A DNA stretch of 64,000 nt. It comes from Yinghuangia aomiensis (GTDB lineage: Bacteria > Actinomycetota > Actinomycetes > Streptomycetales > Streptomycetaceae). Location of the stretch: positions 238,514 to 302,513 of the forward strand of contig NZ_BAABHS010000010.1 of NCBI RefSeq assembly GCF_039542225.1, in the 5' to 3' direction. The notes under the pieces were generated by a model. It did not search any database and was not told the DNA's origin. It saw nothing but the letters and a program-made list of their open reading frames with translations. The translations under genes were made by a program, and so were the position numbers. The stretch's first letter is position 1. Every line of letters begins with the position of its first letter. Of the stretch, positions 47,468-55,122 are shown piece after piece.

Positions 47468-49312
47468 ATGCGCGTCCCCCGCTTCCTCCCCGGTCTGCCG
47501 CGCTCCGGCAGATCCGGGGCGTTCGCCGCCGCGGCCGTCGCCGCCGCGACGACCGCCGCCCTGCTCGCCCCGAGCGGCGCGGCCCCCCGGCCGGCCGCTG
47601 CCGCCCCGGCGGGCAGTGCCACCGACCCGAACATTCCGCTGGTGTGCGAGAACCGGCGCCCCGAACCGGTCGACCCGGGCTCGTACGGCATGCAGCTCGA
47701 CGGGTCGTTCCTGCACCCGGCGGCCACGCCGGTGGACGAGGAGAACCCGCACCCGTTCCCCGGCCGCCGCGACGACTACGACAGCCGCTCGTACAGCAAG
47801 AACGTCAAGGTCGAAGCGGCCTACGAAGGTGCCGACTTCACCCCGGACTTCTTCCACACGTGGCAGAACATCGTCGACTTCGGCGGCCGCCGCTACATGT
47901 TCCAGTACGACCGCTCCGAAGGCCGCGTCTACGACATCACCGACGTCAAGAACGTCAAGGTCGTCGAACGCATGAGCCGCGACGACGTGGGCGGCGACGA
48001 GTCCAAGGCCAACGGCTCGTGGGCGGCCTACGACTACTGGGGCGCCACCACCATCCAGTGGAACGCCCGCCTCAACGCCTACGTCATGGTCATGTCCTTC
48101 GAGGACAAGCGCCAGATCTCCGAACTCGGCTCCGAACCGGGCACCGACAAGTTCGACAACCCCGCGGGCGTCGCCGCGGTCCGGGCGAAGCAGGGACTCA
48201 AGGGCTTCAAGGTCTTCCGGCTCGACGGGCCGACCAAGAAGGACTGGAAGCTGCTGGCCGCCGTCAGCACCGACTCCACCCAGGCCGACCCGCTGAACAG
48301 CGACCTGAGCAAGCCCCAGCAGGGCTCCGGCTCGCTCGACGTGCCGTTCTGGGACGGCGGGAAGTACCTGTTCATCGGCGTCGCCCCCAACGACTCGTAC
48401 TCCAACACCGAGTACCCGACCAACCTGCACTCGGCCGGCTACCAGTCCTGGGACATGTCCGACCCCGCCCACCCGCGCCTCCTCGACACCTGGCACCTCG
48501 AAGGCCAGGTCAAGGGCGAGGAAGCCGCATACGCGAAGAACCCGCGCTGCGGCAACCGCACCAGCTGGATGGGCGCCCGCATGGCGCTGTTCATCCCCAA
48601 GCCCGTCGAACAGGGCGGCCGCTACGCGTTCGCCGCGCAAGGCGGCTTCGGCCTCACCGTCCTGGACATCTCCGACCCCGCGCACATGAAGCAGGTCTCC
48701 CACCTCGACCTGCCGCCGTCGGTGTCCGGCACCGAAGGCGACAACATCGACGTGTCGCAGTTCGACAAGACCGGCATGGTGTACGTCTCCGGCTACCCCC
48801 TCACCGAGGACTGCTACGAGCCGTACAAGCCGATCTACCAGATCGACGCCCGCGACCCGGCCAAGCCGCGCATCGTCGGCCAACTCCCGCGGCCGACCCC
48901 GCCCAAGACGTCCGGCATGACCGACTACTGCCAGCGCCGCGGCAGCTTCGGCCCCAAGCGCACCGGCTACTACACCAACCCGGGTACCCACGACGCGGGC
49001 ACGCTCGTCTACGGCTTCTACAACGCGGGCGCGCAGTTCTTCGACGTCAAGAACCCCGCCGAGCCGGAGATCGAGGCCTACTTCGTGCCCAAGGCCTACG
49101 GCACCGAGACCAAGGACTGGCCGACCGCCGACGGCTCGTTCCCGGACTGGGCGATGGGCAACCAGACGCACGGCGTCTACGTCGAATGGGACCGCAACAT
49201 CGCGTGGGTGCTCACCAACCACGGCATCTACGCGATCTCGTCCCGCGACGTCCTCGGCAAACCCAACCTGGGGAAGCCCAACCGGCCTTTCCGCAGCAGC
49301 CAGTTCACCTGA
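47468..49312 (+). CDS. Exported LVIVD-repeat protein
   Basis: The 614-residue protein starts with a signal peptide (basic n-region, AAAAVAAATTAALLAPSGA core, Ala-rich end near residue 45). The mature part contains YDITDVKNVKVVERM, WDMSDPAHPRLLDTW, LDISDPAHMKQVSHL and IDARDPAKPRIVGQL, spaced repeats of the form xDISDPxxPxxVxxx typical of LVIVD/beta-propeller surface proteins. Function is not established; such proteins may bind ligands or scaffold extracellular enzymes. GGAAGGA precedes ATG 47468. It is downstream of kynU without an obvious terminator, so the two may be co-transcribed. A strong hairpin follows. Confidence 0.83.
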   Translation: MRVPRFLPGLPRSGRSGAFAAAAVAAATTAALLAPSGAAPRPAAAAPAGSATDPNIPLVCENRRPEPVDPGSYGMQLDGSFLHPAATPVDEENPHPFPGRRDDYDSRSYSKNVKVEAAYEGADFTPDFFHTWQNIVDFGGRRYMFQYDRSEGRVYDITDVKNVKVVERMSRDDVGGDESKANGSWAAYDYWGATTIQWNARLNAYVMVMSFEDKRQISELGSEPGTDKFDNPAGVAAVRAKQGLKGFKVFRLDGPTKKDWKLLAAVSTDSTQADPLNSDLSKPQQGSGSLDVPFWDGGKYLFIGVAPNDSYSNTEYPTNLHSAGYQSWDMSDPAHPRLLDTWHLEGQVKGEEAAYAKNPRCGNRTSWMGARMALFIPKPVEQGGRYAFAAQGGFGLTVLDISDPAHMKQVSHLDLPPSVSGTEGDNIDVSQFDKTGMVYVSGYPLTEDCYEPYKPIYQIDARDPAKPRIVGQLPRPTPPKTSGMTDYCQRRGSFGPKRTGYYTNPGTHDAGTLVYGFYNAGAQFFDVKNPAEPEIEAYFVPKAYGTETKDWPTADGSFPDWAMGNQTHGVYVEWDRNIAWVLTNHGIYAISSRDVLGKPNLGKPNRPFRSSQFT

Positions 49313-49346
49313 CCGCCGAGCCCGAACCACCGAGCCGAGCCGTGCC

Positions 49347-49385
49347 GTGCCGGCCGCCGTCCCCACAGGGGGCGGCGACCGGCAC
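49347..49385. terminator. 18-bp hairpin between converging LVIVD and P-loop genes
   Basis: Arms 49347-49364 and 49368-49385 pair at 16 of 18 positions (GTGCCGG, CGCCG and CCCC blocks) around the loop ACA. It lies between the stops at 49312 and 49400 and would terminate both. Confidence 0.85.
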
Positions 49386-49399
49386 GCGCACGACGCGGG

Positions 49400-50032
49400 T
49401 CAGTCGAAGCGGATGTGCGTCAGCCCCGTCCACGCCCACTGCGCCCGCCGCCGCACCGGACCGCCGACCGCCGGGCCCAGCGGAAGACCCGCCGACGCGG
49501 CGATGCGTTCCGCCACCCGCGGCACCGGGATCCGGTCGGTCCACAGATGCTCGGCGAATTCCGGCGCGACCAACCGCTCCAGGCAGCGGTCGAGCTTGCG
49601 TACCGCGAACGACTCCCGGCGCAGCGCCGGCCCGGTGCCGCGCAGCCACCGCACCGCCTGCCCGACGCCGCGCTCGCTCAGCCGCCGCAGCACCGTCTCC
49701 CGCTCCGCGAGCAGCGTGAAGTGCCGTACGTCGTGGCCGCGTTCCCGCAACCGTCCGACGGTCTCCGCGAAGTAGTCCGGCTCGACCACCGTCATCGGCG
49801 CGATCACCGGCCCCGGATGCCCGGCGACCACCCGGTCGAGGACCTCGAACACGCCCTGCCGCCACGCCGGGAAGTCCTGGAAATCGCCGCGCAACTCCCG
49901 CGGCACCATGCGGTTGAGCCCGAACCCGACCGTCTCGGGGTCGCACACGATGCTGCCCGGCAGGCGCCGTTTGATCTCGAACGCGGTCTGCGTCTTGCCG
50001 CCCCCGAAGGGGCCGTTGATCCACACCAGCAT
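49400..50032 (-). CDS. TmrB-like P-loop ATP-binding protein
   Basis: The 210-residue protein starts MLVWINGPFGGGKTQTAFEI with a Walker A motif GPFGGGKT, then DPETVGFGLNRMVP, VIAPMTVVEPDYFAETVGRL and RHFTLLAERETVLRRLSERG. The order and spacing match Bacillus TmrB, an ATP-binding protein giving tunicamycin resistance, and the many actinobacterial AAA/TmrB relatives of unknown role. A resistance function here is possible but unproven. It is divergent from an alpha/beta hydrolase gene. Confidence 0.82.
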   Translation of the reverse strand: MLVWINGPFGGGKTQTAFEIKRRLPGSIVCDPETVGFGLNRMVPRELRGDFQDFPAWRQGVFEVLDRVVAGHPGPVIAPMTVVEPDYFAETVGRLRERGHDVRHFTLLAERETVLRRLSERGVGQAVRWLRGTGPALRRESFAVRKLDRCLERLVAPEFAEHLWTDRIPVPRVAERIAASAGLPLGPAVGGPVRRRAQWAWTGLTHIRFD

Positions 50033-50133
50033 GCCGACGAGCCTAGGTGTCCCGACGCCGATCCTCAGGGACCTCGCCGGGCGCGCCCGGGGGCGGCCGC
50101 GAGGGATACCCGGCGGGATGGTGGACTTCGTCC

Positions 50134-50988
50134 ATGACGATCGAGCTTCGGGGGAGCGCCCTTCCCGCCGTCCACCGCCTGCCCGCCGACGCGTCCGGCG
50201 GCGCCGCGCCCGGCGCGCGGGTCACCGCCGTGCTGGCGCACGGCACCGGGTTCCACGGCCGGGTCTGGGGCCCGGTCGCCCGGCGCCTGCCCGGCGTGGA
50301 CTGCCACGCCCCGGACCTGCGCGGGCACGGCGAGAGCCGGGTGCCCGACGGCTACGACTTCCCGTGGTCGGCCTTCGGCGCCGACCTGCTCGCCACCGCC
50401 GACGGCGTCGACCCCGCCGAACGCGGCCCCGTCGTCGGCATCGGCCACTCGTGCGGCGCCGCCTCGCTGGTCCTCGCGGAGGCCGCCCGCCCCGGCACGT
50501 TCGCGGCGCTGTGGCTCTACGAACCGGCCGCCTTCCCGCCGCCCCCGCCCGGCGTGGTGCCGACCAACCCACTCGCCGCACTGGCGCGCCGCCGCCGCGC
50601 GACGTTCGCCGACCGCGCCGAAGCGGCGCGCAACTACGCGTCGAAGCCGCCGATGAACGCCTTCGACCCCGAGGCACTCGCCGCGTTCGTCGACCACGGG
50701 TTCGACGACGTGGACGACCACGTGCGGCTCAAGTGCCTGCCGGCGAACGAAGCCCAGGTGTACGAGTCGGCGCTGGTCGCCGAGGTGTTCGCGGCGATGG
50801 CGCGGGTCCGCTGCCCCGTCGTGGTCGTCGAGGGCAACGAATCCAAGTCCGGCCGCTTCGCCGCCCTCGCCGCGCAGTTCCCCTACGGGCGTCTCGAAAC
50901 CCATCCCGACCTCACCCACAACGGCCCGCTCACGCACCCGGACCGGATCGCCGCCTCGATCCTCGACTGGCTCGCGCCGCTCCGGTAG
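50134..50988 (+). CDS. Alpha/beta hydrolase
   Basis: The 284-residue protein has the canonical fold: VLAHGTGFHGRVWGPVA (oxyanion HG), DLRGHGESRVP, the nucleophile elbow GIGHSCGAASLVLAE (GxSxG) and the C-terminal THNGPLTHPDRIAASILDWL with the catalytic His. A helical cap (about residues 140-220) contains RATFADRAEAARNYASKPPM and the Asp-rich AFVDHGFDDVDDHV. Substrate is unknown; esters, lactones or C-C bonds are all possible. The chosen ATG 50134 lies 101 bp from the divergent TmrB-like gene. Confidence 0.87.
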   Translation: MTIELRGSALPAVHRLPADASGGAAPGARVTAVLAHGTGFHGRVWGPVARRLPGVDCHAPDLRGHGESRVPDGYDFPWSAFGADLLATADGVDPAERGPVVGIGHSCGAASLVLAEAARPGTFAALWLYEPAAFPPPPPGVVPTNPLAALARRRRATFADRAEAARNYASKPPMNAFDPEALAAFVDHGFDDVDDHVRLKCLPANEAQVYESALVAEVFAAMARVRCPVVVVEGNESKSGRFAALAAQFPYGRLETHPDLTHNGPLTHPDRIAASILDWLAPLR

Positions 50989-51114
50989 GCAGCCGCCGGG
51001 AAACCGGCAGGAATCCGCGGGCGGTCCGCACGCGGCCGGCCGCGGCGGCCGATTTCCCCGGCCGCCCGGCCCGCCGCACGAGAAAATGCACCATTTGCCA
51101 CATATCTTTGGCGA

Positions 51115-51663
51115 ATGTCGGAATCCATGGCAGGCCGCGGCGAACCCGACGAGCCCAAAGGCCCCGACGGTGCGGGACGGGAAAGCGACACCACGTCCGG
51201 CGACTACACGGGTGCGGTCTACGGCTCCCTGCTCGCCGCCTCCGTCGTCGCCACCGCCGGATCGCTCGGCCCGGAGTTCTCCCGGGTCCGCCTCGCGCTG
51301 CTGCTGATCGTCACCGGCCTCGTCTTCTGGGCCGCGCACGTCTACGCGCGCCTGGCCGGCGAACGGCTCGCCCACGGGCGCGCCACCTGGCGCACCGTCG
51401 GCCGGGTCGCCCGCGCCGAATGGGGCCTGGTCGAAGCCGCGCTGCTGCCGGCCGCGGCCGTGCTCATCAGCCCGCTGTTCGGCCTGGGGCCGGCGGGTGG
51501 CGCGTGGCTGGCGCTGGGCATTGCGGTCGGCCAGCAGACCGCCTGGGCGGTCTGGGGCGCACTCCGCGCCGGCGCGTCGTGGCAGCTCGCCTCGGTGGAA
51601 GGTGTCGTCAACCTGGTGCTGGGCCTCGTGATCGTCGCGGCGAAGGCGGCCGTGGGCCACTGA
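51115..51663 (+). CDS. Small integral membrane protein of unknown function
   Basis: The 182-residue protein has a hydrophilic N-terminal 30 residues followed by four to five hydrophobic helices (GAVYGSLLAASVVATAGSLG; RLALLLIVTGLVFWAAHVYA; AALLPAAAVLISPLFGLGPA; AWLALGIAVGQQTAWAVWGA; VVNLVLGLVIVAAKAAVGH). The amphipathic GERLAHGRATWRTVGRVARA loop is basic. No family could be named. A less G/C-rich tract (agaaaatgcaccatttgccac) directly upstream may hold its promoter. ATG 51115 or ATG 51127 could be the start. Confidence 0.75.
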   Translation: MSESMAGRGEPDEPKGPDGAGRESDTTSGDYTGAVYGSLLAASVVATAGSLGPEFSRVRLALLLIVTGLVFWAAHVYARLAGERLAHGRATWRTVGRVARAEWGLVEAALLPAAAVLISPLFGLGPAGGAWLALGIAVGQQTAWAVWGALRAGASWQLASVEGVVNLVLGLVIVAAKAAVGH

Positions 51664-51783
51664 ATCGGAGGCCTCACGCAGCGGATCCGAGCGCCGCGGC
51701 GCGCAGAAACGTCACGGCAATGCGGAGGCCCGGGCCGGCGGGTGGCCCAGGCCACAGCGCCGATTCCGCCGGGCCCGTGGACT

Positions 51784-51826
51784 GGTGAATGCGTGTTCAC
51801 CTAGGGTGGGTGAACACGCATTCACC
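51784..51826. promoter_or_regulatory. Doubled dyad operator (two GGTGAA-N6-TTCACC sites)
   Basis: Left site GGTGAAtgcgtgTTCACC (51784-51801) and right site GGTGAAcacgcaTTCACC (51809-51826) are each palindromes. They are also exact reverse complements of each other, giving a perfect 18-bp inverted repeat with a 7-bp spacer. The 25-bp centre spacing puts both on roughly the same helix face. The pair lies about 80 bp before the MFS start and resembles TetR-family operators with a TGAATG...-type half-site. Confidence 0.85.
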
Positions 51827-51905
51827 TCCCGTCCGCGGCTCTCGCGGGCGACGCGCACCTCCGCTTCACCCGCGCACCTCTCGCACCGCCTCGTACGGAG
51901 CCGCC

Positions 51906-53405
51906 GTGGACGACCAGACCCTGCACGCGCCCGCCGCCCCCGGCGCACCCGCCCCACCCGCCGCCGCGGCCCGCACCGCGGCGGCCGACCCGGGCGGCCT
52001 GCGGCAGCGGCTGATCGTGCCGGTGCTCGCGTTCGGCGGCATCCTCATGGCGCTCGCGCAGACCCTCGTGGTGCCGCTGCTGCCCGACCTGCCGCGGCTC
52101 ACCCACTCGTCCGCGACCGACGTGAGCTGGATGGTCACCGCGACCCTGGTGGCCGGCGCCGTCTGCACGCCCGTGCTCGGCCGCGCCGGCGACATGTACG
52201 GCAAACGCCCCATGCTGCTCGGCGCCCTGGTGGTGATGACCCTCGGCTCGGCCCTGTGCGCGAGCACGTCCGACATCCGCATCCTCATCGCCGCCCGCGC
52301 CCTCCAAGGCGCCGCTTCGGCGGTCATCCCGCTGTCCATCAGCATCCTGCGCGAACACCTGCCGCCGGACCGCATCGCGTCCGGCGCCGCGATCATGAGT
52401 TCGACGGTCGGCGTCGGCGCCGCGTTCGGCCTGCCCCTGGCCGGGCTCGTCGTGCAGCACGCCGACTGGCACGTGCTGTTCTGGGTCACCACCGCACTCG
52501 GCGCACTCGGCACCGCCGCCGCCTGGTGGGTCGTGCCCGGGTCGTCCGTCCGCTCGCCCGGCCGCTTCGACGTCGTCGGCGCCATCGGCCTGTCCGTCGG
52601 ACTCGTCTGCGGCCTGCTCGCCGTGTCCAAGGGCGGCGACTGGGGCTGGACGAGCACCCGCACCCTCGGCCTCCTCGCCGCCGCAGCCGTCATCCTCGTC
52701 GTGTGGGGCTACCAGCAGACCCGCACCCGCGACCCCCTCGTCGACGTGCGCCTCGCCCGCACGCCGCGCGTCCTCATCCCGCACATCGCCGCCCTGCTCA
52801 CCGGATTCGGCTTCTACGCCAACTCGCTGTCCACCGCGCAGCTCGTCCAGGCCCCGAAGGAGACCGGCTACGGCCTCGGCCTGTCCATCGTCGCGGGCGG
52901 CCTGTGCCTGCTGCCCGGCGGCGTGTGCATGGTGCTGCTGTCGCCGGTGTCCGCCCGAATATCCGCCCGGCGCGGCCCCAAGCTCGCCCTCGCCCTCGGC
53001 ACCGGCTGCATGGCCGTCGGCTACCTCGTCCGCATGACCACCAGCCACGACCTGTGGACGATCATCGTCGGCGCGACCGTCGTCTCCTCCGGCACCGCCC
53101 TCGCCTACTCCGCGCTCCCGACCCTCATCATGCAGGCCGTCCCCGCCGAGCAGACGGCCGCCGCCAACGGCCTCAACGTGCTCATGCGCACCGTCGGCCA
53201 GGCGCTCTGCAGCACCGTGGTGGCGGTCCTCCTCACCCAGTTCACGATGAACATCGGCGGCCACGCACTGCCGACGCTGCACGCGTACATCCTCGTCTTC
53301 GGGGTTGCCGGGCTCCTCGCCACCGCGGCCTGCGCCACCGCGTGCATGATCCCCACCGCCAAGCAGCACCAGCCGGCCAAGGCGGTCGACGCCGCGCGCG
53401 CCTGA
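51906..53405 (+). CDS. MFS transporter, DHA2-type drug exporter
   Basis: The 499-residue transporter has about 14 helices: RLIVPVLAFGGILMALAQTL starts helix 1, GRAGDMYGKRPMLLGALVVM is motif A, and VGVGAAFGLPLAGLVVQHAD followed by WHVLFWVTTALGALG is motif C-like. Later helices include IAALLTGFGFYANSLSTAQL and VVSSGTALAYSALPTLIMQA. It is typical of proton-driven multidrug or antibiotic exporters of actinobacteria. GTG 51906 has CGGAG upstream. A doubled operator precedes it, and a TetR gene follows on the same strand after a terminator, so the TetR probably represses it. Confidence 0.92.
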   Translation: MDDQTLHAPAAPGAPAPPAAAARTAAADPGGLRQRLIVPVLAFGGILMALAQTLVVPLLPDLPRLTHSSATDVSWMVTATLVAGAVCTPVLGRAGDMYGKRPMLLGALVVMTLGSALCASTSDIRILIAARALQGAASAVIPLSISILREHLPPDRIASGAAIMSSTVGVGAAFGLPLAGLVVQHADWHVLFWVTTALGALGTAAAWWVVPGSSVRSPGRFDVVGAIGLSVGLVCGLLAVSKGGDWGWTSTRTLGLLAAAAVILVVWGYQQTRTRDPLVDVRLARTPRVLIPHIAALLTGFGFYANSLSTAQLVQAPKETGYGLGLSIVAGGLCLLPGGVCMVLLSPVSARISARRGPKLALALGTGCMAVGYLVRMTTSHDLWTIIVGATVVSSGTALAYSALPTLIMQAVPAEQTAAANGLNVLMRTVGQALCSTVVAVLLTQFTMNIGGHALPTLHAYILVFGVAGLLATAACATACMIPTAKQHQPAKAVDAARA

Positions 53406-53413
53406 CCGGCAAA

Positions 53414-53441
53414 CCCCGTCCGCGCCGCGGCGCGGACGGGG
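53414..53441 (+). terminator. 13-bp hairpin between MFS and TetR genes
   Basis: CCCCGTCCGCGCC (53414-53426) pairs with GGCGCGGACGGGG (53429-53441) with only GC at the tip, so at least the outer 12 bp form. It follows the MFS stop by 8 bp and separates it from the downstream TetR gene. Confidence 0.8.
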
Positions 53442-53481
53442 GAGTACCGGACTGCCCGGCCGCACCCGGAAGAATGGGAAC

Positions 53482-54081
53482 GTGACCAGCACCGACGCCG
53501 AATCCCGCCCGCGCCGCGACGCGGAAGCGACCCGGGCCGCGATCCTGCTCGCCGCACGCCGCGCGTTCGCCCGTCGCCCCTACACCGAGATCACCGTCAA
53601 GGCGATCGCCGAAGCCGCCGGCGTCAGCTCGCCGCTGGTCATCAAGTACTTCGGCAGCAAAGAACAGCTCTTCGCCCGCATCGCCTCGTTCGAAGACGGC
53701 ATCGACGACTTCCTGGACGCGCCCCCCGACCGGCTCGGCCGGCACATGACCCTCTTCATCCTCGACGGTCACGCACACCGGCACAGCGACCCGATTCTGC
53801 GCATCGCGTTCTCCCTCGTGCAGGGCGAACAGGCCGACAAGCTGCGGGCGAACTTCAAATCCCGGGTCGTCCGCCGGCTCGCCGACCGCCTCACCGGCCC
53901 CGACGCCCTGCTGCGCGCCGAACTGGCCATCGCCCACCTGGTCGGGCTCGGCGTGGTCCTCGGCGTCGTGCAGGCCGAAGCCGCCCGCGCGGAAGACGTG
54001 GCCCGGGTCGCGGACTGGTACGCGCCGGGCGTGCAGGCCCTCCTGACCGGCGACGCACCCCCGCGCCAAGCCCGGGCCTGA
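53482..54081 (+). CDS. TetR-family transcriptional regulator
   Basis: The 199-residue protein has the TetR DNA-binding domain: RDAEATRAAILLAARRAFAR, then RPYTEITVKAIAEAAGVSSP and LVIKYFGSKEQLFARIASFE. A helical ligand-binding domain follows (GRHMTLFILDGHAHRHSDPI; LIAHLVGLGVVLGV-like). Its closeness to the DHA2 pump and the doubled dyad upstream of that pump suggest it is the pump's repressor. GTG 53482 follows a weak GGGAA. Hairpins flank it on both sides. Confidence 0.92.
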   Translation: MTSTDAESRPRRDAEATRAAILLAARRAFARRPYTEITVKAIAEAAGVSSPLVIKYFGSKEQLFARIASFEDGIDDFLDAPPDRLGRHMTLFILDGHAHRHSDPILRIAFSLVQGEQADKLRANFKSRVVRRLADRLTGPDALLRAELAIAHLVGLGVVLGVVQAEAARAEDVARVADWYAPGVQALLTGDAPPRQARA

Positions 54082-54122
54082 CCCCGGCGAGCGCGGGGAG
54101 CGCGGACTGTTTCTACGGCCTT

Positions 54123-54147
54123 CCGGGTGATTCCAAGGATCACCCGG
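54123..54147 (+). terminator. 9-bp hairpin after the TetR gene
   Basis: CCGGGTGAT (54123-54131) pairs with ATCACCCGG (54139-54147) around loop TCCAAGG, 42 bp past the TetR stop. Confidence 0.7.
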
Positions 54148-54213
54148 TTGATTCACTCGGCGTGACGGGCACGCGTTCCTCTGGTTCCCGCCCCGCCCGA
54201 GAGGAAGCCGACC

Positions 54214-54633
54214 ATGCCTGCAAAGGCCCGGCCCCGGCGCTCGTCCACCACCCCCATCCCCACCCGCTCCGGCACCGTGCTCCTCGCCTTTGCCCTCGCC
54301 CTCGCCCTCGCGGTGCCGCTCGGCGCGGCGTTCGCCCGGCCCGCGCACGACGGCGGCCGCATCGCCGCCGCCGGATACGTCGCCGGCACAACTCCGCACC
54401 GCGATGTCGTCCCCCCGGGCGGCGCCGAAACCGACGCGCCCGGACCGAGCACCGACCCGACGCCCACGCCCGCGCCGACAAGCCCCGACCACCCGGCGGC
54501 CGTGCGCGTCCCGACGAGCGGCAGCGGACCCGCCGCGCAGCTGGTGGGACTGGCGGCGGTGCTCCTCATCGTCGGCGGCCTGCTGGTGCAGCTGACCCGC
54601 AAGCGTCCCCGACCGCCCAGCCCGGAGTCGTAG
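54214..54633 (+). CDS. Small exported protein with C-terminal membrane anchor
   Basis: The 139-residue product has an N-terminal signal or membrane segment (GTVLLAFALALALAVPLGAA). A Pro/Thr/Gly-rich extracytoplasmic stretch of about 60 residues (PGPSTDPTPTPAPTSPDHPA) is followed by a C-terminal hydrophobic helix (AAQLVGLAAVLLIVGGLLVQ) and a basic tail, LTRKRPRPPSPES. The helix plus positive tail resembles a wall-anchored or tail-anchored layout, but no LPxTG sortase motif is present. GAGAGGAAG precedes ATG 54214. Function unknown. Confidence 0.75.
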   Translation: MPAKARPRRSSTTPIPTRSGTVLLAFALALALAVPLGAAFARPAHDGGRIAAAGYVAGTTPHRDVVPPGGAETDAPGPSTDPTPTPAPTSPDHPAAVRVPTSGSGPAAQLVGLAAVLLIVGGLLVQLTRKRPRPPSPES

Positions 54634-54660
54634 GGCGGGGACGGGGACGGGCGGGTGCGC

Positions 54661-54867
54661 TCAGCTCGCGGCGCGCGCCTCGGCGAGCGCACGCATCAAG
54701 TGCGCGCACTCGTGCCGGCACTGCTCCAATTCCTGGGCGCAGTGCGTGTCCGCTTCCGCGCGGGCCTCCTGGCACACCTGTTCGACGAACGCGCGTGCGG
54801 AGCGCTCGTCGATGCCCGCCAGCTCGACCAGCCGGGCCGTCTGCGTCGCAATCAGTGATTCGCTCAT
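54661..54867 (-). CDS. Putative 68-residue helical, cysteine-containing protein
   Basis: Reading leftwards from ATG 54867 gives MSESLIATQTARLVELAGID, ERSARAFVEQVCQEARAEAD, then THCAQELEQCRHECAHLMRA and LAEARAAS. It is strongly helical, acidic and has four Cys and three His, suggesting a coiled coil or a metal-binding helical hairpin. Codon usage is typical. The ribosome-binding site (CTGGAAA) is modest and no family is known, so the call is tentative. It is convergent with the preceding small exported protein. Confidence 0.5.
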   Translation of the reverse strand: MSESLIATQTARLVELAGIDERSARAFVEQVCQEARAEADTHCAQELEQCRHECAHLMRALAEARAAS

Positions 54868-55122
54868 GTTTCCAGGACACACCCGCACGACGCGGTTCAC
54901 ACGTCGGGAGCGCGCGCCGCGGCCATCCCGCGCCCCGCCTCCGGCCGGTCGGACGGCTTCTCGGCCGGATGAGTGCCGTGGTGCTGCGCCGAACGGGGCG
55001 TTCTCGTGCCCGCCCGGCCCAGCCTCCGCCGTCCGGCGCCCCGGCAGCGGCGAAACTCCACCGGTACGGCGGGCGCGCCGTGGCACAGGCGGCAAGGAGA
55101 CTCCCCGCGCATGGAGGCGGCC

